64,000 nt of DNA from Biscogniauxia marginata (taxonomy: Eukaryota > Ascomycota > Sordariomycetes > Xylariales > Xylariaceae). Every line of letters begins with the position of its first letter. Positions within the stretch are counted from its first letter, which is position 1. The stretch lies in NCBI GenBank assembly GCA_022695795.1, contig MU404073.1:310001-374000 (forward strand), given 5' to 3'. Made by a program: the position numbers and the translations under genes. The notes beneath the pieces are model-generated. The model was not told where the DNA came from, searched no databases, and was given only the letters and a program-made list of their open reading frames with translations. Shown in pieces: positions 12,804-24,361 of the stretch.

Positions 12804-13587
12804 ATGCCGCCCTTGGACTCCAACCCCAACCCAGACTCCTCTGACCCAGAGCAGCCCCTCCCCCTCCCCTTCTGGCTGATGGTGGGTGGTATGGGCCCGC
12901 CGCCGACGTGGTCCGCCTTCCTGCGCATGGCGTCGGAGCGCAAGGCCGCGCACCGCGAGCGGCGGGACTGGCCGCGGCGGCGCGCCGAGGCCCTCGAAGA
13001 GTTCGAGAGCCGGTGGGGCGCCATGGGTCTCGCGGCCGTGCTGGCCGGGACTGACAAGCGGAGGAGGCTGCGGCGGAGGGAGCTGATGGAGAGGTTTGGT
13101 CCTAATGGGACGGAGAGGAAGGGGAGAGGGAAGGGGAAAGGGAAGGAAGCTGGTGGTGGTGATGCTGCGGGCGGTTCCGGTGGTGCTATCGGTGATAGTT
13201 CCGGTGGTGGCGGCGATGCTGGTGGTGCCGGAACCCCTAAGGATGGAGATGATCCCTCTGGAGATGCTTCCGGAGGCAGCGAACAGCCTCCCACAGGTAA
13301 CAACAACGGCGCAGATAATGTTGGTCAGCCTGCTTGTGCTGACTGATGATACAGGTGGAGAACTAGAGAATAGGAGTACCGGCAACGGCGATGATGATAC
13401 GGGCTTGGACGATAGCGCTGCTCCTGGTAACAATGAGGATAACAATGATGATGTGGATGGCAATGGCAATGGCAATGGCAAGGAGGAGAACACGGGTACT
13501 ACTGAAGATGCTGTCGACGACCAGGGGGGCCAGGGGGCTACTGACAACGGGAAGGAGAACAAGGGAGGCTCTGCAGAGAACGCTTGA
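12804..13587 (+). CDS. Uncharacterised protein with Arg-rich core and Gly/Asp/Asn-rich C-terminus
   Basis: I do not recognise a family. Two exons (12804-13296 and 13355-13587) with a 58-nt GTAACA...ACAG intron containing a CTGAC branch-like site give 241 aa. The N-terminus is Pro/Asp-rich, followed by a more ordered segment (about residues 24-100) with PFWLMVGGMGPPPTW and many Arg, Trp and Glu residues predicted to be helical. The C-terminal half is Gly/Ser then Asp/Asn/Gly-rich, probably disordered, with no signal peptide or membrane segment. GC is high in the N-terminal half, which opens a 288-codon frame on the opposite strand; I judge that frame a shadow because it is pure Ser/Pro/Leu low complexity. 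The ATG sits in a favourable context after a pyrimidine-rich leader. Function unknown. Confidence 0.65.
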
Positions 13588-14983
13588 TCGTCTGCATGCC
13601 ACACTGCCGGAATGAAATTGCACTGCCTAAAGAACCAATTTGTATCTAATGGAATCGTTTAAATTTGCAGAAAATGTGCCAGATTGTGTTAACGTGGACA
13701 CATCGACTATGAAAAATAGCCTATGTTGTGCAGAGGTAAAAATGTGTATAGGTATACAAACATGGATAGTCCAGTTGACATAATTCATGATGGGCGTGGC
13801 ATATTCAAGCTATGTCCATGCTAATGTGTTTACGGAGACCAAATCAAGGGTGATTTTGGGGGAATGGACAGGGCTCTCTTTTGATACTCGCTTCAGTATT
13901 GTCAAGAAGCCTAGCAGCATGCCCTGTCAGGTTTTGTTATGGAACTTAGGAATATCGAAGGTATCATGGAGATCTGTGGCTTTTTCGTCTTCAAGTGCTA
14001 GGGCGAATCTACCAGAGTCCAAACGCTTCTTCTCGACACCAGATAGTTAGACACAGTCTATTCATGTTACTTCAAGGATTCTATCATATGCCATATCATC
14101 TTGTCTGCAGTTCGCGGGTTTCGTCCCGTGGGAAACCTCGGTCATCGTCCCGTGATTAGAGTAATATGTTTGTAGACCTACTTTCACTAGGAATTTCGTA
14201 ACTTCTACGATTTTATATATTCACTATTATCACACGCAATCTGTTGGTAGCATTGTACTCTATATTGACCGCTATATATCATAATATGAGGACTATGCAT
14301 AGCGGTATAGATAGATATAGAAGTGACAATGACCATATAAAGTGACCCGGATCATATTGCTCCCGCAATATCATAAGCCGAGAGCTGTTGTGCCAGATCC
14401 AGAGCTGGTCCCACAACCCGATGGGATAAACCCACGAACAATAGAGCTGGCTTCTGATTCAATGGTCAATACGAGTATTGAGGATCATTGACATAAGCAC
14501 AACCCCCCCGAAATAAAGATAAAATGGCCCAACAACATAGGCCGAGCTGCATGTCTCCGGCCATGTGTCTCGAATAATTGTCTCTTGGTGTAAGGGCTAT
14601 AGCATCCTCATCTTCGTTCGCTCTGCCACTTTTGATATTCTTCAAGATGCCCCGTGGGACTTTCGACGACCAGATTTCTTCCGATGACTTCGCTATCATG
14701 GCTGGTGTCTCGGTTACACGTGGCGTCTTCTGTTCTTGGTGGTGTTTGCTCTCGAGAGAACTCTCGGAAACATTCTTGGGAGTATTCTCAGCAGGAGTCT
14801 TGACAGATTGTGTTGTTTTTGTTGAGGACTTATGAGAATAATACTGAGGTTGATCATCTTAATAATGAACTCTCAGCTATTTTCTCAAGTCCAGGGGTAC
14901 CCGCTGCGCTGTCGTGATAGTCAGTAAACAGTTATATGAAGGCAGAGTACATTGGGTATGAAAAAAGAAGCTAATTGATTACC
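13588..14983. other. AT-rich intergenic DNA with possible coding relics
   Basis: Region between the Gly/Asp-rich gene (+) and the acidic gene (-). The minus strand at 13927-14050 reads as a short protein-like stretch (GVEKKRLDSGRFALALEDEK) that runs into a stop and has no start. From about 14160 to 14350 the DNA is AT-rich with TATATA words, then a GTGGG/CCCAC-rich segment near 14390-14440 looks like a piece of a transposable-element end, but I found no paired terminal repeats or target-site duplication. No gene is supported. Confidence 0.4.
14466..14843 (-). other. Open protein-like stretch, possible exon or relic
   Basis: One minus-strand frame is open for about 125 codons with Ser/Thr/Lys-rich then EEIWSSKVPRGILKNIKSG-type composition that looks more like protein than the surrounding DNA. 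The only internal ATG is at 14699, and the stretch is preceded by an in-frame TAA. A CAG acceptor at its 5' edge could make it a downstream exon of the neighbouring gene at 14984-16352, but the phase does not match the available donor. It may be a separate remnant. I do not recognise a family. Confidence 0.25.
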
Positions 14984-16352
14984 TTACGAAGAGCGAGGAG
15001 GCGACATGTTCCAGTTGAAGTCATTGCCAAACTTCGCCTCGAAAAGTGGGTGTACGTGACGCGCTGCTGTCCCGTAAGGCTTCCCATTCACCTGGCTAAG
15101 GTCCGGCACCGCAAACATGTCGGTAGCCTTAGTATCTCCCAAAGACACGAAGACCTCGTCGTCGTGGGCGACATCATCATTGGTCTCATCGCTGGACTTA
15201 GGTACAGAGTCCATGGACACGAGAGACCACTGTCAGAACATGCATGGTTAGTATTTGATAAATTGTTCAAGACAGGCTTGGAAGAAGTTATAGAAACTGT
15301 TGGAAAGGAAATTCACTCACGTCTTCAAGGCCACATTGGGCATCATTCATCAAGTCGTAGTCCTCCTCTACGACAGCCTTGATACTGTTGCCATCACACG
15401 CCGAGCCAGTCTGGGCAGCCAGCCCCTCTGCAGCACTACGAGGAGCGGTGGGAGCCTTTGCAAACCCAAATCCTGCACCAAGCGGACTGAACGTAAGCCC
15501 CCCATCTTTACCTAGAGGGGACATGCCGTGGTTGCGAAAGGCGATCACTTCCGGCATGCTATCGCAGGCATTCGAAGTCCGGCGACTGCTGTGGGGAGCC
15601 GGAAAGCTGACATCGCGGTCCTCCCCCTCAGACTTGCTCAAGTGGGTGCTACAGCTAGAAGAGGATTCACTGGGCGTGATGTTCTCCGTATTGCTGCCAT
15701 CATTGGTCGACTCGTCAGAGTCCTGACCCGTGCCGCGGACGATAGCCAATCTCGCAAAGAAGGACATCCTCTGTCGTAAGTTTGAAGAGATTGCTGCAGG
15801 TGACGCGATCGAACCGCTCTTCTCATTGCTCTCATCCTCACTGACACCATCACCATCGCTCCAGCCAGCATCACTGCCGTCCCTCTCGCCAGCACTGTTG
15901 GCCTCAGAGGACGCATCTGCACTCTCACCATCTTTATGGATGGCAATGGTGCTTGAACTTGCGTCCGTGAGAAAAAGGCTGCCAAATTCCGCACTCTCGG
16001 CTGCCGTGGGCGTAAAGGCCACGAGATCAAAAGCCTCGCCATCCTCAGACTCGCCGTCATCAAAGTCATCAACTTCATCCTCCGAAGAATCTAGCATACG
16101 GCACTCCTAGGGCTCGTATGCCTGACCCAATGGGGACGGAGGCGATCGATTGAACGATCGAATTTGCTTTGCCTCAGAGATGACGGTAGATGGGAAGCGG
16201 AAGAGCGGGAACTTGAACTTGTAGGCCTGACGAGTTGTCTGAGGTCTACCCTGAGCTACACCGTAGGCGTGAGAGGTGTCCATCGTGGGATTCATCAGCT
16301 CATCTCCGTTCGGATGGAGATCGCTAGGGCGAAGGGTAGACATCGAGGGCAT
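14984..16352 (-). CDS. Acidic Ser/Asp-rich protein of unknown function, frame interrupted by one in-frame TAG
   Basis: Unrecognised protein. On the minus strand, the frame starts at ATG 16352 and runs without shift to the donor at 15321, with a single TAG at 16109-16107. It splices over a 91-nt intron (15320-15230, GTGAGT...CTGACAG) into 15229-14984. Counting the TAG as a codon, the frame has 425 sense or readthrough positions. Before the stop come KFKFPLFRFPSTVISEAKQI and SPPSPLGQAYEP; directly after it, in the same frame, comes ECRMLDSSEDEVDDFDDGES, then long Asp/Glu/Ser-rich stretches, then a C-terminal GKPYGTAARHVHPLFEAKFG segment. Both sides read as coding. The stop may be a real nonsense mutation, a readthrough codon, a sequencing error, or hidden by an unusual intron. 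If translation stops, the product is only 81 aa; a downstream ATG at 16097 could start a shorter protein. The 3' end is also uncertain, because the TAA stop overlaps a GTAAGG donor-like sequence. Confidence 0.6.
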
Positions 16353-17329
16353 GGTGAATGAGTGCAAAGATGGGTGGTAAGAGGTGTGCGGGGTGAAAGG
16401 GAGGGGAGGATATTTCCAGTGATCTGGAGGAGTGCAAGAAGTAGGCTTTCGCAAGGAATTGTGGCCTACAACAGTAAAGGTTAGCGACCACAATACGTCA
16501 AAGGGTGTGCGAGGGCAAGATTCATATAGCAAAGTGCACGTGACTAAGGGGGAAGCGGTTAAATCAGAGGGACGGGGGTCGACCGTTGGTTGCTAGGCTC
16601 GAAAAATCTCGATGCCCTCCAGAAACTCAAAGGGCAGAAAACGAGGAGATAGGCAAGGTGCAGAATTTCAAAGCCGTATAACTCGACGACGCCGAGGCCG
16701 CTGAAGATGAAAAAAAGGAGAGGAATCAAGATGAAATGCTCCTCTTGATGACGATGACAATTTCGGGGATGATTTCGATGGGCGCGGTGGTGATTTTGAT
16801 GGCAGAAAGTGAAGGGGGATGCCAACTTACGGTTGCGCGATGAAGACTTCGTGGTTGTCAAAATCTTGCGAGAGGTTGTAGAGGAGAAGGAGAGAGGAAA
16901 GGTGAGAAGGGGGACAAGGGGAGGGAGGGGACTCTTATATAGGAAGGGAATGTCGGAATCAAGCACGCTAGTCGTCGTAAGCGAGAGAACGAAGTGGTCT
17001 ATTCATCGTGATCTCTCTGTATCTACAGTAACGACGACTTCGTGGTCGTGTTCGGGTTCGGGTTCGGGGCCCTCTAGGGGTTGTCAAAGAAAAGGGGTTC
17101 CGACACAGTATGGTTGGCACTATGTACGAAGATGGAGGATGGGCAGAGTATATATATATAGATATACCTAGCGAGAGCACTATAGTCCGCAGGAGATGGA
17201 GATATATTTGTATTAGCAGCGCTTAAAGCTATCCTACCTGACACAGTGCTTCTCTCCAAAGGCTTCATACACTCAAGGGGGGGCGGTGACAGCCAACCTA
17301 AACAGCAATTTCCCTTTCCATCGCAACAA
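16353..17329. other. Intergenic, promoter side of the acidic gene
   Basis: Upstream of the acidic gene (-) and downstream of the ferroportin-like gene (-). Contains a GA-rich stretch (16850-16930) and a TATATATATA run near 17148-17162. The open frame 16559-16966 (-) is Phe/Leu/Pro-rich without family resemblance and more likely leader or spacer. Confidence 0.5.
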
Positions 17330-19337
17330 TCACCAACTCCGCTCCTTCAGGCAGAGTCCCCGGCCCAGCTTCTCCCAATGGACCAAGTGGCCCCTTTGCC
17401 CGCGAACCCAGCCGGCGTACATCAACCAGCTGATCACGACCGCCACGAAGCTCGCCAGGGCGAGCCACCTGTACTGCTCGGTCTGGGGGAAGGCTATGGC
17501 GGCGCCCGCCCCGAGAAGCTCGAAGACGTTGACCACCGAGTTCTCGACGCCGGCGAAGCTTGACCGCTGATGCGGGGCGACGAGGGTCTGCGTCAGCTGC
17601 TGCGTGGTGAGGTCGAAGACCCACACCCCGAGCCGCGAGAAGGCCAGGAACGAGAACAGCACGATGCTCCATCCCAGACCAAGCGATTGTTTCTCGGCGG
17701 CCATGTGCCTGGCAAAGCCGAACAAGCCCTCCGCTTCGTCCCTCTGTGCTGCGATGGCCCATAGGGCGAGGACGACGGGTACCTATGGTTTCGGTCAGGT
17801 CAGCGTACGGGACCTCTATGATCTCAAGTAGTTTCCCATTACCGTGTTGATAACCTGCCAGCTGATCCCCCAAAGGCCGAATCGCTGAAGACCGACGACG
17901 GTCTGGACATCGCGGCTTCCTTCCCGATTGTCTGTGATCAGCCCTACCCCCGCTTCGTCATCATCATCTTCAGCCGGTGCCGAATGTCCATGACGATGGG
18001 CTTTGCCCATGTACTCGATGCCGCGCGGTGTTATTACGGTGCTGCTAATTTCGAACACCGAGCCAATGGCCCTCGCAACTGTAATAACCGTGAGCGAGTA
18101 GCCGATGTTGATAAGGTATGTAATAAATGTTGCTCTCCATGTGAGCATGTTGAAGTGAAGGAGTGCTAGCGCCATTGAGGGTATCCAGACAGGGGTACTG
18201 AAGTACAGTTCTAAGCCCTTGAAGAACTGACCAGCTCGAGCTGCCCATGATCTTGCCCCAGTCTGCTGCCCGGATGCTGGAGACGGCTGTTGCGGAGGCA
18301 AGGGTTTGGGAGCTTGTAGGGCTGCGCTGCTATTCCACACCCGCTTAGCAGAGAAGAGCTCAATGGGGATGCTAATCACACTTGTAAACCCCGTAAAGAT
18401 CACGCCTATGCGGACGGAACCCAAGGCCGAGATGACAACTGATATCAGGATGGGGGATACCAGTTTGCAGACTAGATCAATCCTCCGCATGATGGCATTG
18501 AGATGCGTCAAGTCATAAGGTCTCCCGGCAGGGGCTGCCACCGTGACAACCCAATCTCGTTCCATAGAGATCAAGTTGCCGGAAGCGCTGAGGCGCTCGA
18601 CGATGCCCAGCGTGACGGCAATCGCAAAGCCGCCACCCTTGAGGACGTCATTCTTGGGCAAGACGAAAGCCGCCTCTTCCCCGACTAGATCCTCCTGGCT
18701 TAGTATCAGCAGCCAGAAGAACGAGCCGGCGATGACGGAGCCGCGGTTGCAGACGATGGTCGAGAGCAAGGTGCGGAGACGGCTGGGCGAGCGCTCTACC
18801 CAGTGCCCGACGGAGCTGGAGAACAAGATCATGGCAAAGTACACTATGACCATCCTACACGCTTTCGTGTCAGCAGCTAAAACTTCGCCGAGCCATGAAT
18901 CGTGCCCCCCTCCTACCCCCCTTTTTTGCATAACAGGCGAGGTAGGTACTTGTTATGCATAATAACAAGCAAGGGCTTGGCTGTCCCGGGAAGCTTACCT
19001 CAGCGCTGCCGCCACGAGGGTATTTGGGTATGCGGCTGCCGTGAAGAGGATCTATGAGGCAGACCGTCAGACATTAGACAATGCATAGCGAGGGAGAGAT
19101 GATATGAGTAACGGCTGTGCTACCTACAGCCGCGAATTCGTAGCCTCGCGCGTTCCAGGTTGAAAACGCATGACTTATATACAGGTTAAAAGCCTGGGAC
19201 CGCGTGAGTCCAGGCCTCGGCACTTGTTCTTGTTCCTGTTCTTCTTCGATCGCGAATGCACTACCACTACTAGTGGTACTACTACTACTACTCCGGCTGT
19301 CATCCGAGGATAGTCGGGACTCGTCGTCGGACTCCAT
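17330..19337 (-). CDS. Ferroportin-like (SLC40 family) metal transporter
   Basis: Membrane protein resembling ferroportin/IREG iron exporters. Four exons on the minus strand (19337-19128, 19051-18999, 18854-17843, 17782-17330) with introns of 76, 144 and 60 nt give 575 aa. The N-terminus is an acidic Ser-rich cytosolic segment. Then comes the family signature region NLYISHAFSTWNARGYEFAA, leading via the 53-nt second exon into AAAYPNTLVAAALRMVIVY and GHWVERSP, matching the first transmembrane helices of SLC40 proteins. About 10-12 hydrophobic helices follow, with a loop around residues 240-270 rich in Pro/Gln and a second His/Asp/Glu-rich loop (HRHGHSAPAEDDDDEAG) before the last helices. FDLTTQQLTQTLVAPHQR and the GVENSVVNVFELLG segment in exon 4 are also typical. 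Iron export or vacuolar loading is expected for the family, but substrate and membrane are inference. Confidence 0.88.
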
Positions 19338-21013
19338 CTTGGCGTGAGATCTAGAACCCTCTCTCTCTCACTCTCTCACAAGCCCTTTCTACCTAGTATA
19401 AAGACCAATGAGCCTTGGAGAGACGGTCGGTCTACTAGTTGACCGATCTAGAAGAATGAAACAAATCAACAACCACAAAAAAGGAAGAAGAAAAGGCTTT
19501 TCTTCGCTATTTGCTACATATGGCGACTCATGCGATCGCCATCGGGGTCACCCCGATATTGCGACATTCTGGCGGCCGATGCCGCTGGGAGGAATCCTGA
19601 TGGGCCGCACTCATAGCTTTGAGAAATTCTACTTCCAATACTTCTGAAGACTACAGAAAAGAACCAACCCCCCTCAAAACCACTAGATTAAAAAATAAGG
19701 AGGCTATAAACATTTACTTCAGAGAACTTTTAAGTGAGGTAATTAGATTCAGAAGAAGACGCCTTTTCTTTGTGTTGCTGAAAACTTAACAGGTTTCCCC
19801 GACGGGATTTTGTTAGTTATGAGATAACCTAGAATAAAACAAAACAATCATCGTTTCGTTACACTGATATCTAGGTACGTGAATTATGTAATGCCCCCTC
19901 CCTCTATGGAGTTCCTGGTTAACCATGTCGGCCGGTCGCCGGAGCTCTTTCGTCGGGTTCAAACTAAACCCACTTGTGACGAAACTGTCGGCCCTCGCTA
20001 GCCAAACTTGGCATGTTCGTTTCTCTCCTACTTGTATCATGTATAGTACGGACTAGGAAGAGAGAGATATTTATTTATGTCAACAATAAAAAAAAGAGTG
20101 GAAGGAGACGAGGGATTTTGAACCATTCAAACCCGACTTATACATGTATTTTGTATACACAAGGTATAGAAAACACACAGCTAGTTCATATCAAATCACG
20201 ACAATTAGATTGCATGGGAGCACAAGCAAACAACAATTATATGTCTCTAGGTTGAGCCATAACTTGAAATAACTTTAGCATTGCCTGTCAAACGACCGAC
20301 GATGCCTCTTCTATTCCTCAATTCTCTTCTCTAAGGCAAGTAAGCAAATCGCGGCCTTCCCCTAGATCTAACTTCCCCTCGATACCGAGCAGCAGTAAAC
20401 CCGCGTAGTTTCCAGTCAAAACCCAATTCCTCCTTGAGCGCCATTAAACCTCCCCGTTGTGTTCCCTAACCCGAAACCAACTAAAAATTGGTGTTACTGA
20501 TATCTCAACGTTTCGCTTTAAAACCCCTCCAAAATTTTCAGAAAAGCGTAAGTATATATAAACCCTCCCACTCCACCTTTCATTTCCTTATCACAGGAAA
20601 TCAGGGGAGAGGGAAGATAGAGAGATATAGAAATCCTCAAAGTCAATAATTCCCGTCACATCGTAAATAAATAAAAATAGTAATACCCTGTCGTCGTCAA
20701 CGATTCCTTCCAGGTGTCTCCCCCTTTTTTTCACTTCAATATTTCAACAAGTCAACCCCAGACAACGTCTCTTCCTCTGGGTTCTACCCCCCGGCCCACC
20801 AACATAGAGTAATGGTAAGAGGTTCTTTGCGTATGTGTGTGTGCATGATTGAAGTTAAGGGTTGTTGTAGTTAGTGTCCAAAAAGGTCTTCGTAAAGGCG
20901 TAACATCTTTTCGCGTGCCCGACGATCCCTCTCTCGGAGAAGAAGTATTATGGTATACTTGGAAATAAGCTTGCCCTAACTCCCAACTGGCGTGTTGAGA
21001 AAGGGAAGCCGTC
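19338..21013. other. Intergenic, ferroportin promoter region
   Basis: About 1.7 kb with no supportable gene. It holds the presumed promoter of the ferroportin-like gene (start 19337) and, at its right end, the 3' region of the small gene at 21014. A CT/CTCTCA-rich run lies at about 19360-19380, just upstream of the ferroportin start. Confidence 0.55.
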
Positions 21014-21304
21014 TTAGAACGAGCCCATACGCTCTTCGAGGCCACCCCAGTAGACGATTGGTCTCGGCTCAAGCATGCCGAGCTCCGGTCCCGAGTTACG
21101 CTTCTCCTCTTCCAGGTCGGCGATGGATGGCTGTCGGAACAAAACCTCGTTGATTGTGCTCACGGGGGAGGCCGAGCTCGAGCCGAACGAGCGGAAAGAG
21201 CTAGCAGTCCCGGACGAAGCCGACGAAGACCGACGACGGAAAGAGGTGCGCAGGCTGCTGGGAGACAAGCGGGAGCGGATAGTGTGAAATCGTGATGACT
21301 GCAT
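21014..21304 (-). CDS. Small Ser/Arg-rich protein (96 aa) with PRPIVYWGGLEERM C-terminus
   Basis: Single-exon minus-strand frame with ATG at 21304 and TAA at 21014. The first half is basic and Ser-rich (RRRSSSASSG region, likely disordered and phosphorylatable). The second half is less biased and ends with a compact motif, LEPRPIVYWGGLEERMGSF. I do not recognise a function. The change from low-complexity to well-mixed sequence and the isolated position suggest a real small gene rather than chance. It has no signal peptide or membrane segment. Confidence 0.6.
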   Translation of the reverse strand: MQSSRFHTIRSRLSPSSLRTSFRRRSSSASSGTASSFRSFGSSSASPVSTINEVLFRQPSIADLEEEKRNSGPELGMLEPRPIVYWGGLEERMGSF

Positions 21305-24300
21305 ATTGACTAATTTGAGGAGGCGGCTGATCTAGAACAAGAGACTAGACTTGGTACTGTTCCCTCGAATGGTAAAATTGCGTGTTGTATTAAAAAAGGG
21401 CGTGGAACAAAACAGGCTCAGCCTATAGGGTTTGAAGAATCTTAAGAAGCGAAAGGCTGGTAGTTGGCTGTTTTAGCGAAAAAGATAGGACGATCTATTC
21501 TAATAGGATCAAAGAATAGAACAGGATTAAGCAGTCATGGACAGCGACACTTGGTGGACGACGGGGTCGTGGAGGGGAGAGGGGGCCGACGAGCAGGACA
21601 CTACGAGGAGAGTCTAGAAGAGAAGACAGAAACGCAGATGGAGTGGACCGGATAGTTATTAAGTATAATGGAGGCCCGGGCAGGAGAGGCCGCATGAGCC
21701 GTGTCGAACTGCGAACTCTCGAGATCAACCTCAAAATAGAATAGTGCGCAACGGGGTCAGGAATGGAACGAAACCATAAACACTAGTTAACCTCTGTGGG
21801 AGGGTCTAGGTTAGGGAGCAGGGAGGTATAACGATTGATGTTACCGTCTCCCGGAGGGCAACCTGTGGATGGGGGCAGGGGGAGGTTCGGTGGGCTGAGT
21901 ATCAAGGCTTGGATTATGCGATATCGAGCACTTTACTGATTCATGCCTCCTGCGGATGAGGTGACTGCAGGTGACGAAGAGTTACTCGCCACATGCCATA
22001 TGCTATAAGGATCTGCTTGCTTGCGTACGGGGACAAGAAGGGGGGATGAGGGTGATGGGCCCACAGACGGACGTGTCGAGAAAGGGAAACAGAGAGACAC
22101 GAGCTGTAGAAAAGAATAGTGGCTTGTTTGTTTTAGTCGGGACGCGGTGCTGGTGAAACAAGAGGCACTCGCTTCTTTTCCCTTCTCATGCTGCCGTGCG
22201 ACACGGGTCTCGTAGCAGATGGACGACGATATGCAGAGCCTTTCGCCTCTGGCTTGCTTGTCTGCTTGTGATTGAGGAAGCCGTCAGAAAGCTGTTGCGG
22301 GAAGCGTGTAACAGATTCGACAGCGGCGGCCGAAACGGGTAAAGGCAATCGCCTCTGGTGCGTCTGATCTTCGGTAAGGATCAGGGATTATTGGGGAATA
22401 CGTGATTCAGGTCCCGGTCCTTCGACTTGTCTGAGGACCGGGATCTGTGGCTCGGTCGAGGCATCGTTTCAGGACAGGGCCAATCTATGAGAGACAACCT
22501 TCGTACGTTCTCAGACCGCAACTTAGAACTGAAGAGGAAACATAGAGGGGGAAAAAATAGAAATACAAAAGAAAAAGAAAGAAGAGTTCGGATGGTTGCG
22601 GGAGGAAGATTTCTGGAAGGGGGTAAGAGAAGGAAAAAAGAAAAAAAAGCATTGGAACATGAGGTAAAACACTTGTGATGTTAGCAGGAATTTGATGTAG
22701 ACTAATTAGATATATACGCCTCTCTTCTTGGCAATACAGTAATCGTCAATAGAGAAAACGCGACTCAGTCCCAAGTGAGACAAAATCGCGATGCGCGTTT
22801 CGACTTATCTCTTAATCACCAGAAATGCTAATGATGACAGGAGTTGCAACAGAACATTGTTGGTGAGAAAAGACGGAGAGGAGAACACGGGGCAGCGCAC
22901 GGATGATTGTAGAAGGTTACAGGGAACTCGACTTGTCAGTCTTGGCATTTCATCACTCTAGGTACTATATACTAAAACTCACGCATATATGAATATTAGT
23001 ATAGAAGTACCTAGATACCTACCTACCTACTTACCTACTTACCTACCTCCCTAGGTAGGTGTATACGAGAATGCAATGACCTAACAAATATTGGTTGTCA
23101 TAGATAAATAGTCGATGACATAATAAGAAAAGAAGGAACCTTAGAAAAAAGAAACCCCATCCCTTAGGAGAAATAAAATAAAAATAGAATTACCTACTAA
23201 TTCACCTATCTATCGATCCTACGTGTTATATTGTTCAATAATGTAGGTCTACTACGGTGGAACTAGCAGAAACTAACACCACCACCTCATGTAATAATTA
23301 ATGCACAAAAGAACAAACAGATACATAGAGAGCTACCTAGAGACTCTGCTAGTTGATCACAGTAATCTATGGGGTGTTGCTGTTATGTAGTTGGTAAAGG
23401 AAGACAGCCGATCAAACAACGATCGTCAAAGGAAAAGAGAAATAAAATCCCTCCCTCCCCAGATATCCATCGCACGTGCGCTGACAAGCTACCTATTCAG
23501 TATATGCACCCGAATTCCTACCAAAAGAAGGATGAGAAGAAAACAGGCACATAGGGGGGGATCTCGGTTGGGGTGGGGGACTGATTTGCTTTACGTCTGC
23601 ATGTGCATTGATATGCATGGAATTCGTCCACCGCCCCCTAGGTAAGGGCAGTGAGAACGAATCCGGGAAAAGGATCCGAGGCAAGATACAGGAAAACTTT
23701 CAATGCAGTATGTGCGGCCGGCACATCATACTGTGTCCGTCCCATACCGAGTTCTAATCACATGAACAGGAGATAGCCCATCCGGCCTTGACACATCTAC
23801 TAGTATCAACCCGCTGGGTTAGCCAACAAGGAGCAAGCAGTGTTGAGGGAAAAAAATATTACTTTGCTTCAGTTCTATTTGCAAACTGCCCTACCCTGCC
23901 CTCTATATGCGCGATGGCTTAGAGCAGAACCCTGTCTATGCACGTGGATCCCACTCCCTTTCCCGACGCACGCTCGTTAAAGAATACATACATGAACAAC
24001 CCATGTGGGCGTGGTGCTGCCGGTATATAACTACCTCTCTAATGCTCTCTCTGGTCCACTCCGACTAAATACCGGGCCTGTTGAGATCCATACAATGCTA
24101 AAATTCAAACCGCTCCTTTGCTGTTGGTATAAAGGAAAAAACATGACGCCTGTAGAATGCAAACCGCTTGCTCGGTGCCCGAACTCCATATGCTCCTTTT
24201 GTCTCGTCCAATTCATCCCACCCTCTGTTTCAACCATCTGCCGTCGGGATCCCACAAATTGACGACATCGAAATGTTCTGTACATAGATTCCTTGATCTC

Positions 24301-24361
24301 CTCTGGAACCATGTTGTTTCGTGATGTAATGAAGATAATTGTAACATTGCCGTGGCGTGCA
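21305..24361. other. Long intergenic region with palindrome cluster
   Basis: Three kilobases between the small gene (-) and the 3' end of CCH1 (-). No frame has convincing protein character. The most visible structure is an ACCTACCT/ACTTACCT array closed by AGGTAGGT at about 23008-23060. Purine-rich stretches occur near 22540-22660. Confidence 0.55.
23008..23060. repeat. ACCTACCT array ending in inverted AGGTAGGT
   Basis: About eight copies of an ACCT(A/T)-type tetranucleotide unit followed by CCTAGGTAGGT, so that the end of the array is an inverted repeat of the start and could form a hairpin. Confidence 0.65.

Noticed and set aside
12738..13604. 288-codon minus-strand open frame
   Set aside because: Pure Ser/Pro/Leu low complexity caused by the GC-rich, Gly/Asp-rich gene on the plus strand; that plus-strand gene has a good intron and start.
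14200..14440. Possible solo LTR of a copia-type element
   Set aside because: AT-rich DNA with GTGGG/CCCAC words, but no matching terminal repeats, primer-binding site or target-site duplication could be confirmed.
16107..16142. 36-nt intron that would remove the in-frame TAG
   Set aside because: It keeps the frame, but it is shorter than usual fungal introns, its GTCAGG donor is poor and no branch site is visible; kept only as an alternative.
16559..16966. 135-codon minus-strand open frame
   Set aside because: Phe/Leu/Pro/His-rich low complexity with no domain; lies upstream of the acidic gene where leader or promoter is expected.
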